A program made the translations under genes and the position numbers. A model generated the notes under the pieces. That model made no database searches. It was not told where the DNA came from and saw nothing but the letters and a program-made list of their open reading frames with translations. A stretch of 64,000 bases of DNA from Gimesia chilikensis (GTDB lineage Bacteria; Planctomycetota; Planctomycetia; Planctomycetales; Planctomycetaceae): assembly GCF_007744075.1 (NCBI RefSeq), contig NZ_CP036266.1, positions 4,883,748 to 4,947,747 on the forward strand. Direction: 5' to 3'. This document shows, piece by piece, positions 43,112 to 53,171 of this stretch; position 1 is the stretch's first letter; the number at the start of each line of letters is the position of its first letter.

Positions 43112-44869
43112 TTACTCTTCCTCCCCAGATGTGACATCGGGTGGCGGAGAGAGTATTTCCGGTTCCGGAGGTGTGTCCTTGCGGAAGGTCAGCCAGGCCG
43201 GCTCGGGGAGCCAGCGGGCTTTGTGGGCACTGATCAGGAAGGCGAGGATCAGGGCGGCGGCTGACCAGATGAAAGCGATGACCGCTTCTCGACTGAGGTA
43301 TTGGATCGCCAGACGAAACGCGAAAGTCGCACTGGTATAGAGCAGGATGCCGACCGTGGCGGCGAAGGAGAACTTGAACCAGCGACTGGACCAGAGCCGG
43401 GCGATCAACAGACACCCCACGGCCCAGGAGCCGACATAGGAGAGACGCCAGATCAGCGGTATTTCCGCAGCACGTTCATTTAAGATGACCACCACGGAAA
43501 CCAGAGGAATCAACAATGCGCTGGCACATTGCAGGACGCGACTGAAATCGTCTTTCATGGTCAGCCCCAGGACCAGCATGGAGAGCCAGAGCAGATGGAA
43601 ACAGGCTGTGAAACGATACTCGGCGAGAATCGAATCGGGAATCAGATACCAGATTCCCAGCGTCGCAGCGATGACGCCTGCGGTGCAGATACCCGAAGAA
43701 CGTCGGCGGAGGCCCAGCCCCAGCATCAGGGCACCGTCCAAAAGGAGCGGCCAGGGAGTCGGTTCAATCAAGGTCCGCGTCCCCAGGGTCTGCGGGCCGA
43801 CAATGGTAAACAGGGCCAGAACTCCGACTCCGCCCCAGATCGCATCCGGGACGCGTCGCACGACGGCCCAGAGGTAGAAGCCGACCAGCATCCACGCCGC
43901 CAGCCAGATCGGAGAACCAATCGCGTCAGTGACTTTGAAGAGAAATCCGGTGTGTACCGGTCCTCCCGACATAGGCATGGCCAGCAGAAGCAGCAACGGT
44001 GCCAGTCGAACCAGGCCCGCCTGAAAGACTTTGTTGCGGGTCAAAATCGCCCCTTCGAGCAGCAGTACGAGCAACACGAATCCCAGCGGAATCAGGAAGT
44101 AAAACCCCCACAGGGTATCAAAGGAGATCAAGCGGGGTCCGCTGATCGGTTTGATCCACATCGGCCCGGCAGGTCCGAAGGTCAGGCAGAGGATGAACGA
44201 ACGAAAGGCGACGCAGGCGGCAATCATGCCGAATGCGATCCAGGGAAACCAGGGCCAGCCCCAGGGAGTGCCGTTGGATTTCACATAAGAAACGCCTCCG
44301 CGGATGGCGGGCCACAGACAGAGAAAGAGGACCGACGCGACGACCGGGAACAGAAACAGGGTCCATTCCAGTTCAGCGGGCGAACGGGGATGCATTTCGG
44401 GAGAACACCACCAGGGTGCCGCATAGAACAGCGCCAGGAAGAGGTGATACGGAATCCGGTAACGGACTCCCAGGCGAATGCCGGCGCCCCAGAGAACGGC
44501 TTCGGAAAGCAGTGCCGAGAACAGAAAGCCGCCGCACATCAGCAGCAGGCCCTGATCCTGGGAAACGCGGGAGAACAGGTCATCCATGCTGACCGAGACC
44601 CCGAGAAACAACAGCAGCAGGAGCAGCAGAATCGAACGGGCGTCCTCCCAGACTTTGCCCCAGCGTACGATCAGCACTCCAATCCCCGCCAGCAACAGGG
44701 TATACCCGGCCAGCACGCCCATCATAATCCAGCAGTTGATGGAACCGATCTCAATGGTTCCGTAAGCAGACCGCACGGCGAACAACATCAGCACGGCACT
44801 AATCACGTAGAACGGATTGTGGTTGTAGATGTAACGCAGGACCGAGCGGTGAGAAGCAGACGCAGACAT
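43112..44869 (-). CDS. Large polytopic membrane protein of unknown function
   Basis: The 585-residue product has about fifteen hydrophobic helices, starting at residue 20 and ending near 555. A charged Pro/Glu-rich tail follows (PPEPEILSPPPD). No transporter signature, kinase domain or glycosyltransferase motif is seen. Many Trp/Pro pairs sit at helix ends (PWGWPWFPW). It is a stand-alone gene, divergent from the one at 45155 and closed by the shared terminator. I recognise no family beyond a general resemblance to planctomycete multi-pass proteins. Confidence 0.7.
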   Translation of the reverse strand: MSASASHRSVLRYIYNHNPFYVISAVLMLFAVRSAYGTIEIGSINCWIMMGVLAGYTLLLAGIGVLIVRWGKVWEDARSILLLLLLLFLGVSVSMDDLFSRVSQDQGLLLMCGGFLFSALLSEAVLWGAGIRLGVRYRIPYHLFLALFYAAPWWCSPEMHPRSPAELEWTLFLFPVVASVLFLCLWPAIRGGVSYVKSNGTPWGWPWFPWIAFGMIAACVAFRSFILCLTFGPAGPMWIKPISGPRLISFDTLWGFYFLIPLGFVLLVLLLEGAILTRNKVFQAGLVRLAPLLLLLAMPMSGGPVHTGFLFKVTDAIGSPIWLAAWMLVGFYLWAVVRRVPDAIWGGVGVLALFTIVGPQTLGTRTLIEPTPWPLLLDGALMLGLGLRRRSSGICTAGVIAATLGIWYLIPDSILAEYRFTACFHLLWLSMLVLGLTMKDDFSRVLQCASALLIPLVSVVVILNERAAEIPLIWRLSYVGSWAVGCLLIARLWSSRWFKFSFAATVGILLYTSATFAFRLAIQYLSREAVIAFIWSAAALILAFLISAHKARWLPEPAWLTFRKDTPPEPEILSPPPDVTSGEEE

Positions 44870-45154
44870 AACAGCCTCCTCTCATCAAGAAATGAAGAAA
44901 GATAAAGCCCCAGAACTGGGGATAAAAAGACAGGTTCGCTGTTAAAGAGACTGCATTGTAACATATTTATTTGAACAGTTATAGAAAATTCTGAGGTGTG
45001 TCATGAAATCTGAATTTTGTGAGACTTCTCTCTCGACGATCTCCGGCGGGCCGAAATGTTCGCGGTGGAAATCCGTGCTTGACCCCGCGGGGAATTGCGA
45101 TATTAATAGGGGACACGAACATTTTCAGGAGCGGGCCTTACGAACGGAGAGGGA

Positions 45155-46798
45155 ATGACTACAGTCAACCAGAGGCTCCCCTGCTCTTTAGAGATATCGA
45201 AAGCGCGGCAGCGCCCCGATCAGCGAAGAGCATTGCATCCCGACCTGGAACGCATCCTCTCGTTCTGCCGAAAACGCACTGGCTTCACCACATCAGCAAC
45301 AGCATCATTCCCTCTGACATCGACGCTCACTCAACTCGGCGAACAGGCCATCCAGTCTGCGATAGAAGGACTGGATCCCCAGCTGAACGCGCTGGCCAAA
45401 GAGTATGCGGACGGTTCTGGCTCCCGTCGAAACGTGATCTGCGAGGAACTCTTTCGCCAGTTAGTAACTCAAACGAAACCGGTGCGAACGCAAGCCGAAC
45501 TGGTGAAGCATGTTTGTGAAGATGTTTCGAACCAGTCGTGTAACCGGATATTTCCCCGTCAGTTCCACAAACATGGGAATCCGAACTGTCTGGGTCGTGC
45601 GTTGATCCTGCTCGCTTTCGCCCGGCTGGCGGGAGCGCCCGTACTGGGAGCGACGCCTCTGATCTCTGGTTCTGAAATCGCGATCCGCCATGATGTGCGG
45701 GTGGCCCGCGGAATTCTCAGGCGGGCAGATCGACAGCAAGTGAAACTTAAACCCGAACTGAAAACGTTTCTGGAATTCATGACGGATCGTCCTGGTATCG
45801 ATCGACTCCGACCGCCGATGTTTCACATGGGAATTCTGATGCAGACCAGTGCTGCGAGTTGGACGCTGATCGATCCCCACGCGAAAGTCACGGGCAAATA
45901 CCGGAACCAGCGGCTGATCTCCGAGATTCATGAACAGAGCCTCTTCCAACCTGAGCAGGTATTTGCTGCCGATTTTCGTGTCGAAGCCGATCTCAAATGC
46001 AGTCAGCAACTGTGGGGACTGAAGCCCATCACCGACTTTCTCGGGGAGTTACAGACTCTCAGCGAATCTGATCAACTCGATGTGGGTGATGTTCTGGTTT
46101 TCCTGGCCGAATCGAATCTGCTGGAATATCTGCTCAGCGATGCCTGGAACCTCCCCCGGGTAGAGAAAGCGAATATCACGGCCCAGTTGCGGGGCAGCGC
46201 GTCCCCGGTCGTTGCCCCCCGGTTGCTGGAAACACTGTCCCTCGGGAATTGTGCAGAGCCCCTGAGGAGTCGCATGCAGGCGTTGCTGAGCTGGTTTCTG
46301 CTGCTGGACAGTGGAAAAGAACTGGTCGGGCTGCTGGCGTTTGCTGTTTCTGAGGGTTCAGAGTCCTTACGCCGGGAGATGTTAGAACAGTCAACCAGGG
46401 AACTGCTGGAGGAATTGATCGCCCGCCTGCATGGGTTCCTGTTCAACACAGCATCACTCAGCAACGAACGCGGCTTGTTACATCCGGTGCTGGAACTGTA
46501 TCAGCCGGAATTCCGCGTGGGCGTGGAACTGGTTTCGCATGTGAATGCGGTCACCCTGCGTTCCGAGGCGATTCCCGAGGCGTTATCCCGCGTCTGTCCG
46601 GGGCAGACGATCCAGATTTCACGGGCGACGGAGATTCTCCGCAATCAGCAACACAAAATTGTCCCTTCGTCACGTCGGGCTTTTCAAACGTTTACCGCTG
46701 CCGAATTTCAGTCGGAACGACTTCAGGATATTCTGCAGCGGATCTCTCAGATACTTTCCCTCACTTCCGAAAGCAGGAGCACTCATGATTCAGAATAA
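45155..46798 (+). CDS. Protein of unknown function with a possible transglutaminase-like core
   Basis: The 547-residue cytoplasmic protein has GGAGAGGGA directly before its ATG. Residues 130-275 show NCLGRALILLAFARLAGAPV, an HDVR segment and SWTLIDPHAKV. A Cys at a helix start, a later His and an Asp in a strand recall the transglutaminase/cysteine-protease order, but the match is tentative. The remainder is mostly helical with Leu-rich segments (LLSWFLLLDSGKELVGLLAF). Its stop overlaps the next small gene by 14 bases, so the two are coupled. The function is not known to me. Confidence 0.65.
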   Translation: MTTVNQRLPCSLEISKARQRPDQRRALHPDLERILSFCRKRTGFTTSATASFPLTSTLTQLGEQAIQSAIEGLDPQLNALAKEYADGSGSRRNVICEELFRQLVTQTKPVRTQAELVKHVCEDVSNQSCNRIFPRQFHKHGNPNCLGRALILLAFARLAGAPVLGATPLISGSEIAIRHDVRVARGILRRADRQQVKLKPELKTFLEFMTDRPGIDRLRPPMFHMGILMQTSAASWTLIDPHAKVTGKYRNQRLISEIHEQSLFQPEQVFAADFRVEADLKCSQQLWGLKPITDFLGELQTLSESDQLDVGDVLVFLAESNLLEYLLSDAWNLPRVEKANITAQLRGSASPVVAPRLLETLSLGNCAEPLRSRMQALLSWFLLLDSGKELVGLLAFAVSEGSESLRREMLEQSTRELLEELIARLHGFLFNTASLSNERGLLHPVLELYQPEFRVGVELVSHVNAVTLRSEAIPEALSRVCPGQTIQISRATEILRNQQHKIVPSSRRAFQTFTAAEFQSERLQDILQRISQILSLTSESRSTHDSE

Positions 46799-47204
46799 AA
46801 GCGATTTTCTGGAAAGCGAAGCACGTCAGGTCCGGATCAGGCTGCACAAAACAGGCGGCGACATTCCGGGATGCAGAAACCATTATCTGCTGGAAGCGAT
46901 ACCGGGCATGCAGCCCGTTATGGAACAGGTGATCCGGGAATTTATTGACGAAACCAGAAACAGCGTGGAATTCGCCCATGCCCAGCAGGAACTGGAACTC
47001 ATCCAGTATGAAGCGGACGGATTCAACCGACTCGTCAAACAATATGCAGACCAGCGCCGCATGCAGACCGCTTTGAACGTGGCTTTTGAGATCTGGAATA
47101 ATTCGCCCGGTCCCGAAGAACGCCTGCGGCAGATCGTGGATCACGCCGACAGCATTGCTCCGTCGGGCAGCGAATCGTTTACCACTTGTCAGGCCCCGAC
47201 TTAA
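46785..47204 (+). CDS. Small helical protein coupled to the preceding gene
   Basis: The ATG at 46785 has AGGAG 6 bases upstream and overlaps the preceding stop. Longer in-frame readings have no good start. The 139-residue product is helical and charged, with a Cys near 24 and several Gln/Glu-rich helices (AHAQQELELIQYEADGF). No family is recognised. Coupling suggests it forms a complex with the 547-residue protein. Confidence 0.6.
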   Translation: MIQNKSDFLESEARQVRIRLHKTGGDIPGCRNHYLLEAIPGMQPVMEQVIREFIDETRNSVEFAHAQQELELIQYEADGFNRLVKQYADQRRMQTALNVAFEIWNNSPGPEERLRQIVDHADSIAPSGSESFTTCQAPT

Positions 47205-47225
47205 CGGATTTCCCGGAGATTTGTG

Positions 47226-47252
47226 TTGCAACGCGAGTCAAACTGGTATAAT
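47226..47252 (+). promoter_or_regulatory. Promoter with extended -10 before the DUF1501 gene
   Basis: TTGCAA (47226-47231), 15 bases, then TGGTATAAT with a perfect TATAAT at 47247-47252 and the TGN extension. The short spacer is compensated by the extended -10. It lies 45 bases before the chosen ATG at 47297. Confidence 0.6.
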
Positions 47253-47296
47253 CCACACATCAAACCCGGCTTATATTTTATTTAATGAGGCTGAGT

Positions 47297-48700
47297 ATGG
47301 ATGAATTCCAGATGAACCGTCGGCAGGCCCTGATTGCGAGTGGCCTGGGCACACTGAGTCTCGGCATGCCGGGCGTTGTGATGGGGAGTGACAAACTGGA
47401 CGCCGCGGGAAATGCTGTCGCGGCGGAGAAGTCGTGTATCTTCATCCTGCTGTGTGGTGGACCGAGCCACATCGATACCTGGGATATGAAGCCGGAAGCT
47501 CCCCTCGATTATCGCGGGCCTTATATGCCCATCGAAACCAAAGTGCCGGGCATGCGGATCAACGAGATGCACACCGAGCTGGCGAAAGTGACCGACCAGT
47601 TCACCCTGATTAATTCGATGTCGCATCCGGGCGCGATCAGCAATCATTTTGACGCGATGCACAACCTGCTCAGTGGGCAGTCGGAAAAACGGGTGCAACA
47701 GGGAGCCGCGAACGAGCAGCCTTACCTCGGTTCCTTCGTCGCCAAGTTCAAGCCGAGCAAACGGAACTTCGTTTCCAATGCATGGCTCATCAAATGCGTG
47801 GGACCACCTGTTTTCTGTGCGCCGAATATCGGCATCGGTGGTTACCTGGGTTCGGCTTATGCCCCGGTGTTCGTCGGTTCGGCGAACAATCATCCGGCGA
47901 TGAAAGACTTCAAGCCGCCCGAAATTTACAATCCGTATGACGAGCAGCGGTTTGAGGAGCGGAAGACACTGCTCCGCGGCCTGGAATCGAAGCGACTCGA
48001 CAAGGATCAGAAAGTCAAAGACTGGTCGGATCTGAGAGAGAAGACCTACGATGCGTTAACGCGGGCCGAGGGCCGACGTGCGTTTAACATGCATGAGGAA
48101 CCGGACAAAGTTCGCGAGCAGTACGGCATGCATCCCCTGGGACAGAACCTGCTGCTGGCCCGTCGGATGGTGGAATCGGGGGTCCGGTTCGTCACCGTTA
48201 ACGGCTGGGCCGGTCAAGCCGACCATGACAAGCAGGGACCGCCCAGCAGCAGCTGGGACATGCATGGCGGAAACATGGGCATGGGGAATGCGTTCGGCAA
48301 CGGTTCCTACGGCATGGGCTTCTGTCTGCCCCGACTGGACCAGGCGCTCGCCGCGTTGCTCACGGACCTCAAGGAACGGGGCATGCTGGATAACACGCTG
48401 GTCGTTGTCACTGGTGAGTTCGGCCGTACGCCCTACGTATTGAAACAGGATCCCCCAGGACGCCAGCACTGGCCGAAGTGCTTCTCCTCAATTCTGGCAG
48501 GCGCTGGTATTAAAGGGGGCAATGTCTATGGAAAGACAAACAAGTATGGAGAATATCCCACCCACAAACCGGTCCGCCCCGAAGAACTCGCGGCGACGAT
48601 CTATCACGCCCTGGACATCCCGATCAACAACCCACAGGATCCGACAGGGCTGTTGCGGACCCTGACCACAGGGAAGCCGATCATGGAACTGTTCGGGTAA
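47297..48700 (+). CDS. DUF1501 protein with Tat signal
   Basis: ATG 47297 is chosen because GAGG lies 6 bases upstream; the ATG at 47285 overlaps that site. The 467-residue protein starts with a twin-arginine signal (NRRQALIASGLGTLSLG), so it would be exported folded. Core motifs of the DUF1501 family are present: FILLCGGPSHIDTWDMKPEA, MSHPGAISNHFDAMHNLL, and VVTGEFGRTPYV near the end, with the metal-binding pattern of the alkaline-phosphatase/sulfatase superfamily. DUF1501 genes are abundant in planctomycetes and usually pair with a DUF1553/1549 cytochrome-type gene, which is absent here. Substrate unknown. Confidence 0.92.
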   Translation: MDEFQMNRRQALIASGLGTLSLGMPGVVMGSDKLDAAGNAVAAEKSCIFILLCGGPSHIDTWDMKPEAPLDYRGPYMPIETKVPGMRINEMHTELAKVTDQFTLINSMSHPGAISNHFDAMHNLLSGQSEKRVQQGAANEQPYLGSFVAKFKPSKRNFVSNAWLIKCVGPPVFCAPNIGIGGYLGSAYAPVFVGSANNHPAMKDFKPPEIYNPYDEQRFEERKTLLRGLESKRLDKDQKVKDWSDLREKTYDALTRAEGRRAFNMHEEPDKVREQYGMHPLGQNLLLARRMVESGVRFVTVNGWAGQADHDKQGPPSSSWDMHGGNMGMGNAFGNGSYGMGFCLPRLDQALAALLTDLKERGMLDNTLVVVTGEFGRTPYVLKQDPPGRQHWPKCFSSILAGAGIKGGNVYGKTNKYGEYPTHKPVRPEELAATIYHALDIPINNPQDPTGLLRTLTTGKPIMELFG

Positions 48701-48716
48701 ACTGAGGAGTCACTGA

Positions 48717-49580
48717 ATGCGTGCCCGCATCAATGGTACGGAGATCTATTTTGATGTCGATGGGATGGGACTGGTGCCTGGCGAAGACCGGATGGTCGAG
48801 CGACCAGTGCTGTTTCTGCTGCATGGCGGACCGGGCAGCGACCATTCCAGTTTCAAATCGAATTCGGCAGCGCTGCGTGATACCGCGCAACTGGTGTTTG
48901 TCGACCATCGTGGTTCCGGACGAAGTGCTCCGGCTGATCCTAAAACGTACACGCTCGACCAGAACATCGATGACCTGGACGCGCTGCGTGAACACCTGGG
49001 TCTGGAGCGGATCTCCGTGCTGGGTTCGTCGTATGGAGGGATGGTCGCGCAGGGTTATGCCATTCGATATCCGGAGCGTGTCGCGAACCTGATTCTTGTT
49101 GCCACTGCCCCCAGTTTTCGCTTTATGGAAGATGCCCGTCAGATCGTCAATGAGCGAGGTACTGCGGATCAGCAACGTGTCTGCCAGTGGTTGTGGGAGG
49201 GCACATTCGAATCACAGGAACAGGTCTACGAGTATTACAAAACGATGGGCCCCCTGTATTCCGCCCGTTTCGACGCCGGGAAGCTGGACAAAGGCTGGCC
49301 GCGCAGTATCCGCAACTTCGAACAGCTGAATCTCGGCTTCACCACGTTCCTGAAAACATTCGACTTGATTGAGCAGTTACCTTCTATAAAGTGTCCCACT
49401 CTGGTGCTGGGAGGCGCCCACGACTGGATCTGTCCACCGCGGCATTCGGAGCTGATCGCGGAGAGAATTCCCCGTGCGCAATTGAAGATTTTCGCGAACA
49501 GCTCCCATGCGATTGCCGATGATGAACCGGAAGCCTATCTGGCGGCAGTGCGTGGCTTTTTGACCTACTGCAATAAATAG
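48717..49580 (+). CDS. Alpha/beta hydrolase, proline iminopeptidase-like
   Basis: The 287-residue cytoplasmic hydrolase has GAGGAG 8 bases before its ATG. The oxyanion loop LHGGPGSDHSSF (35-46), VDHRGSGRS (62-70) and the nucleophile elbow GSSYGG (Ser105) are intact. A catalytic Asp is in GGAHDWICPP and a His in NSSHAIADD near the C-terminus. The HGGPG and DHRGSGRS boxes are those of the proline iminopeptidase branch, but substrates of this branch vary. It follows the DUF1501 gene by 16 bases and may share its transcript. Confidence 0.9.
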   Translation: MRARINGTEIYFDVDGMGLVPGEDRMVERPVLFLLHGGPGSDHSSFKSNSAALRDTAQLVFVDHRGSGRSAPADPKTYTLDQNIDDLDALREHLGLERISVLGSSYGGMVAQGYAIRYPERVANLILVATAPSFRFMEDARQIVNERGTADQQRVCQWLWEGTFESQEQVYEYYKTMGPLYSARFDAGKLDKGWPRSIRNFEQLNLGFTTFLKTFDLIEQLPSIKCPTLVLGGAHDWICPPRHSELIAERIPRAQLKIFANSSHAIADDEPEAYLAAVRGFLTYCNK

Positions 49581-49595
49581 GAAATTCGATAGATT

Positions 49596-50513
49596 TTATT
49601 TTTCCCGCAGGAGTTTCTGCAGACGTTTACCGCCGATTTCTGCGATGAACAGATTATCGGCGGTGTCCGCGGTCAGCATGTGAGGCAGATTGAACTCGCC
49701 TGGTCCGGCCCCTTTGCGGCCCCAGCTCTGAGCGACTTTTCCACTGGAATTCAACAACAACACTTTGTTGGCACGTCCATCAGCAACGAACAGGTTTCCC
49801 TGAGCATCGAATTCCATACCATAGGGAGCGAAGCCGGTCCAGATCTCCAGCAGCTTGCCTTCCGAATTAAACGCCTGCACGCGGTTGTTTTCGCGGTCGC
49901 CGACCAGAATGCGTCCCTGGCGATCGAGGATAATCGAATGGGGAAGATTGAACTGTCCTGGTCCTTTCCCCGGCTCGCCCCACTGTCCCAGGTATTTTCC
50001 ATTCGCGGCGAACTTCATGACGCGGCTGTTACCGTAGCCATCGGAGATATAGATTTCATCGTGACGGCCGAAGGCGATATCGGTCGGTTTATCAAACTGG
50101 TTTTCGCCGGTTCCTGGTTTGCCTGGCTGACCGATGGCCAGCAATATTTTCCCCTGGGAATCGAACTGGTAAACCATGTGATTCCCGATATCGGTGACCC
50201 AGATATGATCGTGCTGATCGACGCGGAGTCCGTGTGCCTGACCGATCAGGTTATCTCCCCACGAACGAAGGAATCGGCCTGCACGATCAAAGCAGAGGAT
50301 CGGCTGCTTGCCCCGATGAAACAGATACATCCGCCCCTCACTGTCGAAGTCAACTGCCGAACAGGGGCCGAGAGTCAGTTCTTCCGGAAGCTGAATGCCA
50401 TTGTCGGCGGCTGGAACGAAGATCACCGGGTCAGCCGCATGTGAGTCTCCCATCGTCGACATCAGGCCGAATATTGAAAAGCAGAGCAAAATTATTAATC
50501 GAGACAGTTTCAT
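49596..50513 (-). CDS. Exported NHL-repeat beta-propeller protein
   Basis: ATG 50513 with GGAG 8 bases upstream is preferred over a GTG at 50522. A signal peptide (about 5-26) is followed by six NHL repeats. These have recurring patterns such as RFLRSWGDNLIGQAHGLRVD, NRVQAFNSEGKLLEIW and KGAGPGEFNLPHML, giving a six-bladed propeller. Such proteins act as extracytoplasmic binding scaffolds, sometimes with lyase activity, but no catalytic residues stand out. It converges with the hydrolase gene with only 15 bases between stops. Confidence 0.88.
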   Translation of the reverse strand: MKLSRLIILLCFSIFGLMSTMGDSHAADPVIFVPAADNGIQLPEELTLGPCSAVDFDSEGRMYLFHRGKQPILCFDRAGRFLRSWGDNLIGQAHGLRVDQHDHIWVTDIGNHMVYQFDSQGKILLAIGQPGKPGTGENQFDKPTDIAFGRHDEIYISDGYGNSRVMKFAANGKYLGQWGEPGKGPGQFNLPHSIILDRQGRILVGDRENNRVQAFNSEGKLLEIWTGFAPYGMEFDAQGNLFVADGRANKVLLLNSSGKVAQSWGRKGAGPGEFNLPHMLTADTADNLFIAEIGGKRLQKLLREK

Positions 50514-50754
50514 GCGGAGCACTCCAGGGCCGTTTCAGATATAAGACAGATAGAAACCGGTTGATGATAGCGTCAGTGTACGCCTCTTTCCCGGCGGTGT
50601 CGAGTCTTTTAAAGTGATCGCTTCAGCACTCCATTGACAACATTAGGGTAACCATTTAATGATAAGAATCCCGGAATGGCACGTCGGTGTTCCGCTATCG
50701 CTCACCACCTGATTTGCGTTATTAAAGTCATCTGTCCCCACATCAGGTTTCACG

Positions 50755-51354
50755 ATGGATCCCCGTCTTAAACTGATCTTCAGCGGGCTGGCAATCGTCA
50801 TCACATTCATGGCGTTCATCCCCTATATTCGAGGTATTCTCCAAGGGAGAATCAAGCCACACCTGTTTTCCTGGTTGATCTGGGGAATGACCACGCTGAT
50901 TGTATTCTTCGCCCAGCTTGATGCGGACGGGGGAACCGGTGCCTGGCCTATCGGCGTTTCTGGAGTAATCACAGTCTACATCGCATTTCTGTCCTACGTG
51001 AAACGGGGAGACATTTCGATCACCCGCCTCGATCGACTGTTCTTCAGCGCGGCACTGCTTTCGATCCCCTGCTGGTATTTCACATCGAATCCCATGTGGG
51101 CAGTCATTCTGCTGACAACAATCGACCTGCTGGGGTTCGGTCCTACCATCCGCAAAGCCTATGATCATCCCTACGAAGAAAGTCTGCTCTTCATCTTTAT
51201 GTTCTTCCTCAGGAACACCTTCGCACTCCTGGCCCTGGAATCGTACTCACTGACGACGGTGCTGTTCCCACTATCGATCTGTGTGGTCTGTCTGTTTTTA
51301 TGCACGCTCATCTCCTATCGTCGTCGCGTGGTCGTGGCGGAGCAGACGCGTTAA
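50755..51354 (+). CDS. Small polytopic membrane protein
   Basis: The 199-residue product has about seven hydrophobic helices. GRIKPHLFSWLIWGMTTLIVFFAQ recalls one half of a PQ-loop/SWEET-type transporter, though the Pro-Gln pair itself is replaced. The C-terminus is Arg-rich and cytoplasmic. It converges with the symporter gene 17 bases away. Transport function is a guess from architecture only. Confidence 0.6.
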   Translation: MDPRLKLIFSGLAIVITFMAFIPYIRGILQGRIKPHLFSWLIWGMTTLIVFFAQLDADGGTGAWPIGVSGVITVYIAFLSYVKRGDISITRLDRLFFSAALLSIPCWYFTSNPMWAVILLTTIDLLGFGPTIRKAYDHPYEESLLFIFMFFLRNTFALLALESYSLTTVLFPLSICVVCLFLCTLISYRRRVVVAEQTR

Positions 51355-51371
51355 TGACCGCTGCAGCTCAA

Positions 51372-52832
51372 TCAGACAGTTGGGTCTGGCTGAGAGTGCA
51401 GCAGACGTTGTCCCACCAGATACCCCAGTATGCTCGCCAGCAGACCTGTCAACTCGGGAGGGATCGAGAGCAACAGAGCAGGCACTGAATCGAGCCGTTC
51501 CTCGTCAGTGACCAGTAGTGACGCTGCGATCTGATGGGCTGTCCAGAACAGAGCCCCACAACCGATGGAGAGTAGTCCCGGCCATTCACCACGCGGCTTG
51601 AGATAGACACCGGCCACAAAGGGAACCAGCAGCGCCACCAGTCCCACCGCGAGAGCACTTTCGAGCAGTTCCAGAATCTCTTCGGTCACCAGCGCCAGAG
51701 GGAGACTGGCCAGGGCCACGATGACGACGCTCAAGCGACTGGTCAGCAGGCGTCGCTGGTCAAACCAGTTGATGCGATGCAACAGATTATGCGAGAGTAA
51801 CGCGGCCGGTGAAAGCATCGCGCTGGTGCAGGTAGACACGACAATCGCCAGCAGCGTGACGACCAGCAGACAGATTCCCAAGGGTGACAGCAGCAGTTCA
51901 GCCAGTGCCAGCAGGACCTGACCATCACTGCCCTGGGGCAGTTCATCGGGCCAGAGTTGTCGCGAAGCCAGCCCCAGTCCGACGGGCAACAGACCAAACA
52001 GAATATACACACAGCCCGCCAGGATGCAGGCCCGCGAGGCGACCGTCCCGCTGCGACTGGCGAATATCCGTTGCATCAGATCCTGTCCGGGCAGATTTCC
52101 GAAGATGCCGTTGATCCAGGTTGTCGACCAGCCCAGCAGAGCCAGCAGTCCCGCTTCAGGTAGCAGGGTCCGCAGTTCTGGTGGCGTCCGCTCCCAGGTC
52201 GTTTCAATTCCGACCACCACGGAACCCTCACCCACCGAGGCTGCGAAGTTGACGCCCAGCATCACCAGACTGATCAGCACCACGCAGATCTGCACGGTAT
52301 CGGTCAGGGTCACCGACCACATTCCCCCGATCATTGTCAGGAAAGTGACAAACAAGGCGGAGATCAGAATTGCGATCGTGGGGTCGAGTCCGAAAAAATG
52401 AGTGAGAATGGCCGATTGCGCCAGGTACTGAGCCGCGATCCAGGGCAGGTAGCCCAGGGCCTGAACGATACTGGAGATCAGTTCCGTTTTCGGACCGTAC
52501 TTCTGCGCGAAGAGATCCCCCACGGTCAGGAGCTTCATCTCCCAGACCCGCCGGGCGAAGAACAGACCAGCCACGATCAGAGCCAGCCCCGAGGCGAACG
52601 GATCGAGGATCGTCCCCTGCACGCCCTCCGCTCGCGCTGCTTCACTGGCCCCCAGAACCGTGGCGGCCCCGAACCAGGTTGCCAGCAGCGTACCCCATGC
52701 CAGCCAGAGCGGCAGTCGCCGTCCTGCGACGAGATAATCTTCTTCCGTTTGGACCCTGCCCCCGGCATACAGGCCGAGACCGACCATCAGCAGAACATAC
52801 AGTGTCAGCAGAATACCAAGCCAGAATGTCAT
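51372..52832 (-). CDS. Sodium/solute symporter (SSS family)
   Basis: The inner-membrane symporter has about thirteen helices. Family-typical text includes EEDYLVAGRRLPLWLAWGTLLATWFGAATVLG and FLTMIGGMWSVTLTDTVQ, where the Gly-Met-Trp-Ser-Val segment is the SSS signature region. LVVTLLAIVVSTCTSAMLSPAALLSHN lies around TM8 with its Ser/Thr Na+-site residues. Starting at 52832 it has 486 residues; an ATG 9 bases earlier is too close to the GAGGA site. Solutes in this family include sugars, amino acids and carboxylates, and the sequence does not decide among them. Confidence 0.88.
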   Translation of the reverse strand: MTFWLGILLTLYVLLMVGLGLYAGGRVQTEEDYLVAGRRLPLWLAWGTLLATWFGAATVLGASEAARAEGVQGTILDPFASGLALIVAGLFFARRVWEMKLLTVGDLFAQKYGPKTELISSIVQALGYLPWIAAQYLAQSAILTHFFGLDPTIAILISALFVTFLTMIGGMWSVTLTDTVQICVVLISLVMLGVNFAASVGEGSVVVGIETTWERTPPELRTLLPEAGLLALLGWSTTWINGIFGNLPGQDLMQRIFASRSGTVASRACILAGCVYILFGLLPVGLGLASRQLWPDELPQGSDGQVLLALAELLLSPLGICLLVVTLLAIVVSTCTSAMLSPAALLSHNLLHRINWFDQRRLLTSRLSVVIVALASLPLALVTEEILELLESALAVGLVALLVPFVAGVYLKPRGEWPGLLSIGCGALFWTAHQIAASLLVTDEERLDSVPALLLSIPPELTGLLASILGYLVGQRLLHSQPDPTV

Positions 52833-52946
52833 GCAGATCATTTCCTCAGCAACTGTGATACTTCCAGTAAAACAGACAACTCGCGTGTACTCAGCCCTTT
52901 GCTAAATACGAACACCGCATGTTAGCGACATTGAGATGAATCTGCG

Positions 52947-52968
52947 CATGTTGCATTGGGGCAACATG
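52947..52968. promoter_or_regulatory. 8-bp inverted repeat in a divergent promoter region
   Basis: Arms catgttgc (52947-52954) and gcaacatg (52961-52968) are separated by attggg, within the 339 bases between divergent genes (52833-53171). It may be an operator for either gene. Nothing else was recognised in the gap apart from AT-rich sequence near 53090. Confidence 0.35.
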
Positions 52969-53171
52969 GAACTTTCTGAAAAATGATTCTGAGCATAATC
53001 AGGTTAAGGCAGGGTTAATCGGCGAAGAAACGCCTCCGTCTGCGGACCGCATTTTTCTGGCTTCTCCCGAAAGAGTAGAATACGATATATTACTTAGAAT
53101 TCAGCACGCTGTTGCTCCTCTTCAAAACAGCCTGCTCTCTAAGACTTCCTCTAACTCTGTGAGTGCTCCAC

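Noticed and set aside
43529-44905. A 458-codon plus-strand open frame opposite the large membrane protein gene
   Set aside because: Its product is a low-complexity Gln/Arg/Gly chain with no domain. It is the antisense of a well-formed hydrophobic protein and reflects codon bias.
45019-45519. A 166-codon plus-strand frame overlapping the start of the 547-residue protein
   Set aside because: The frame at 45155 has a strong ribosome site and long coherent coding; this one is a shadow.
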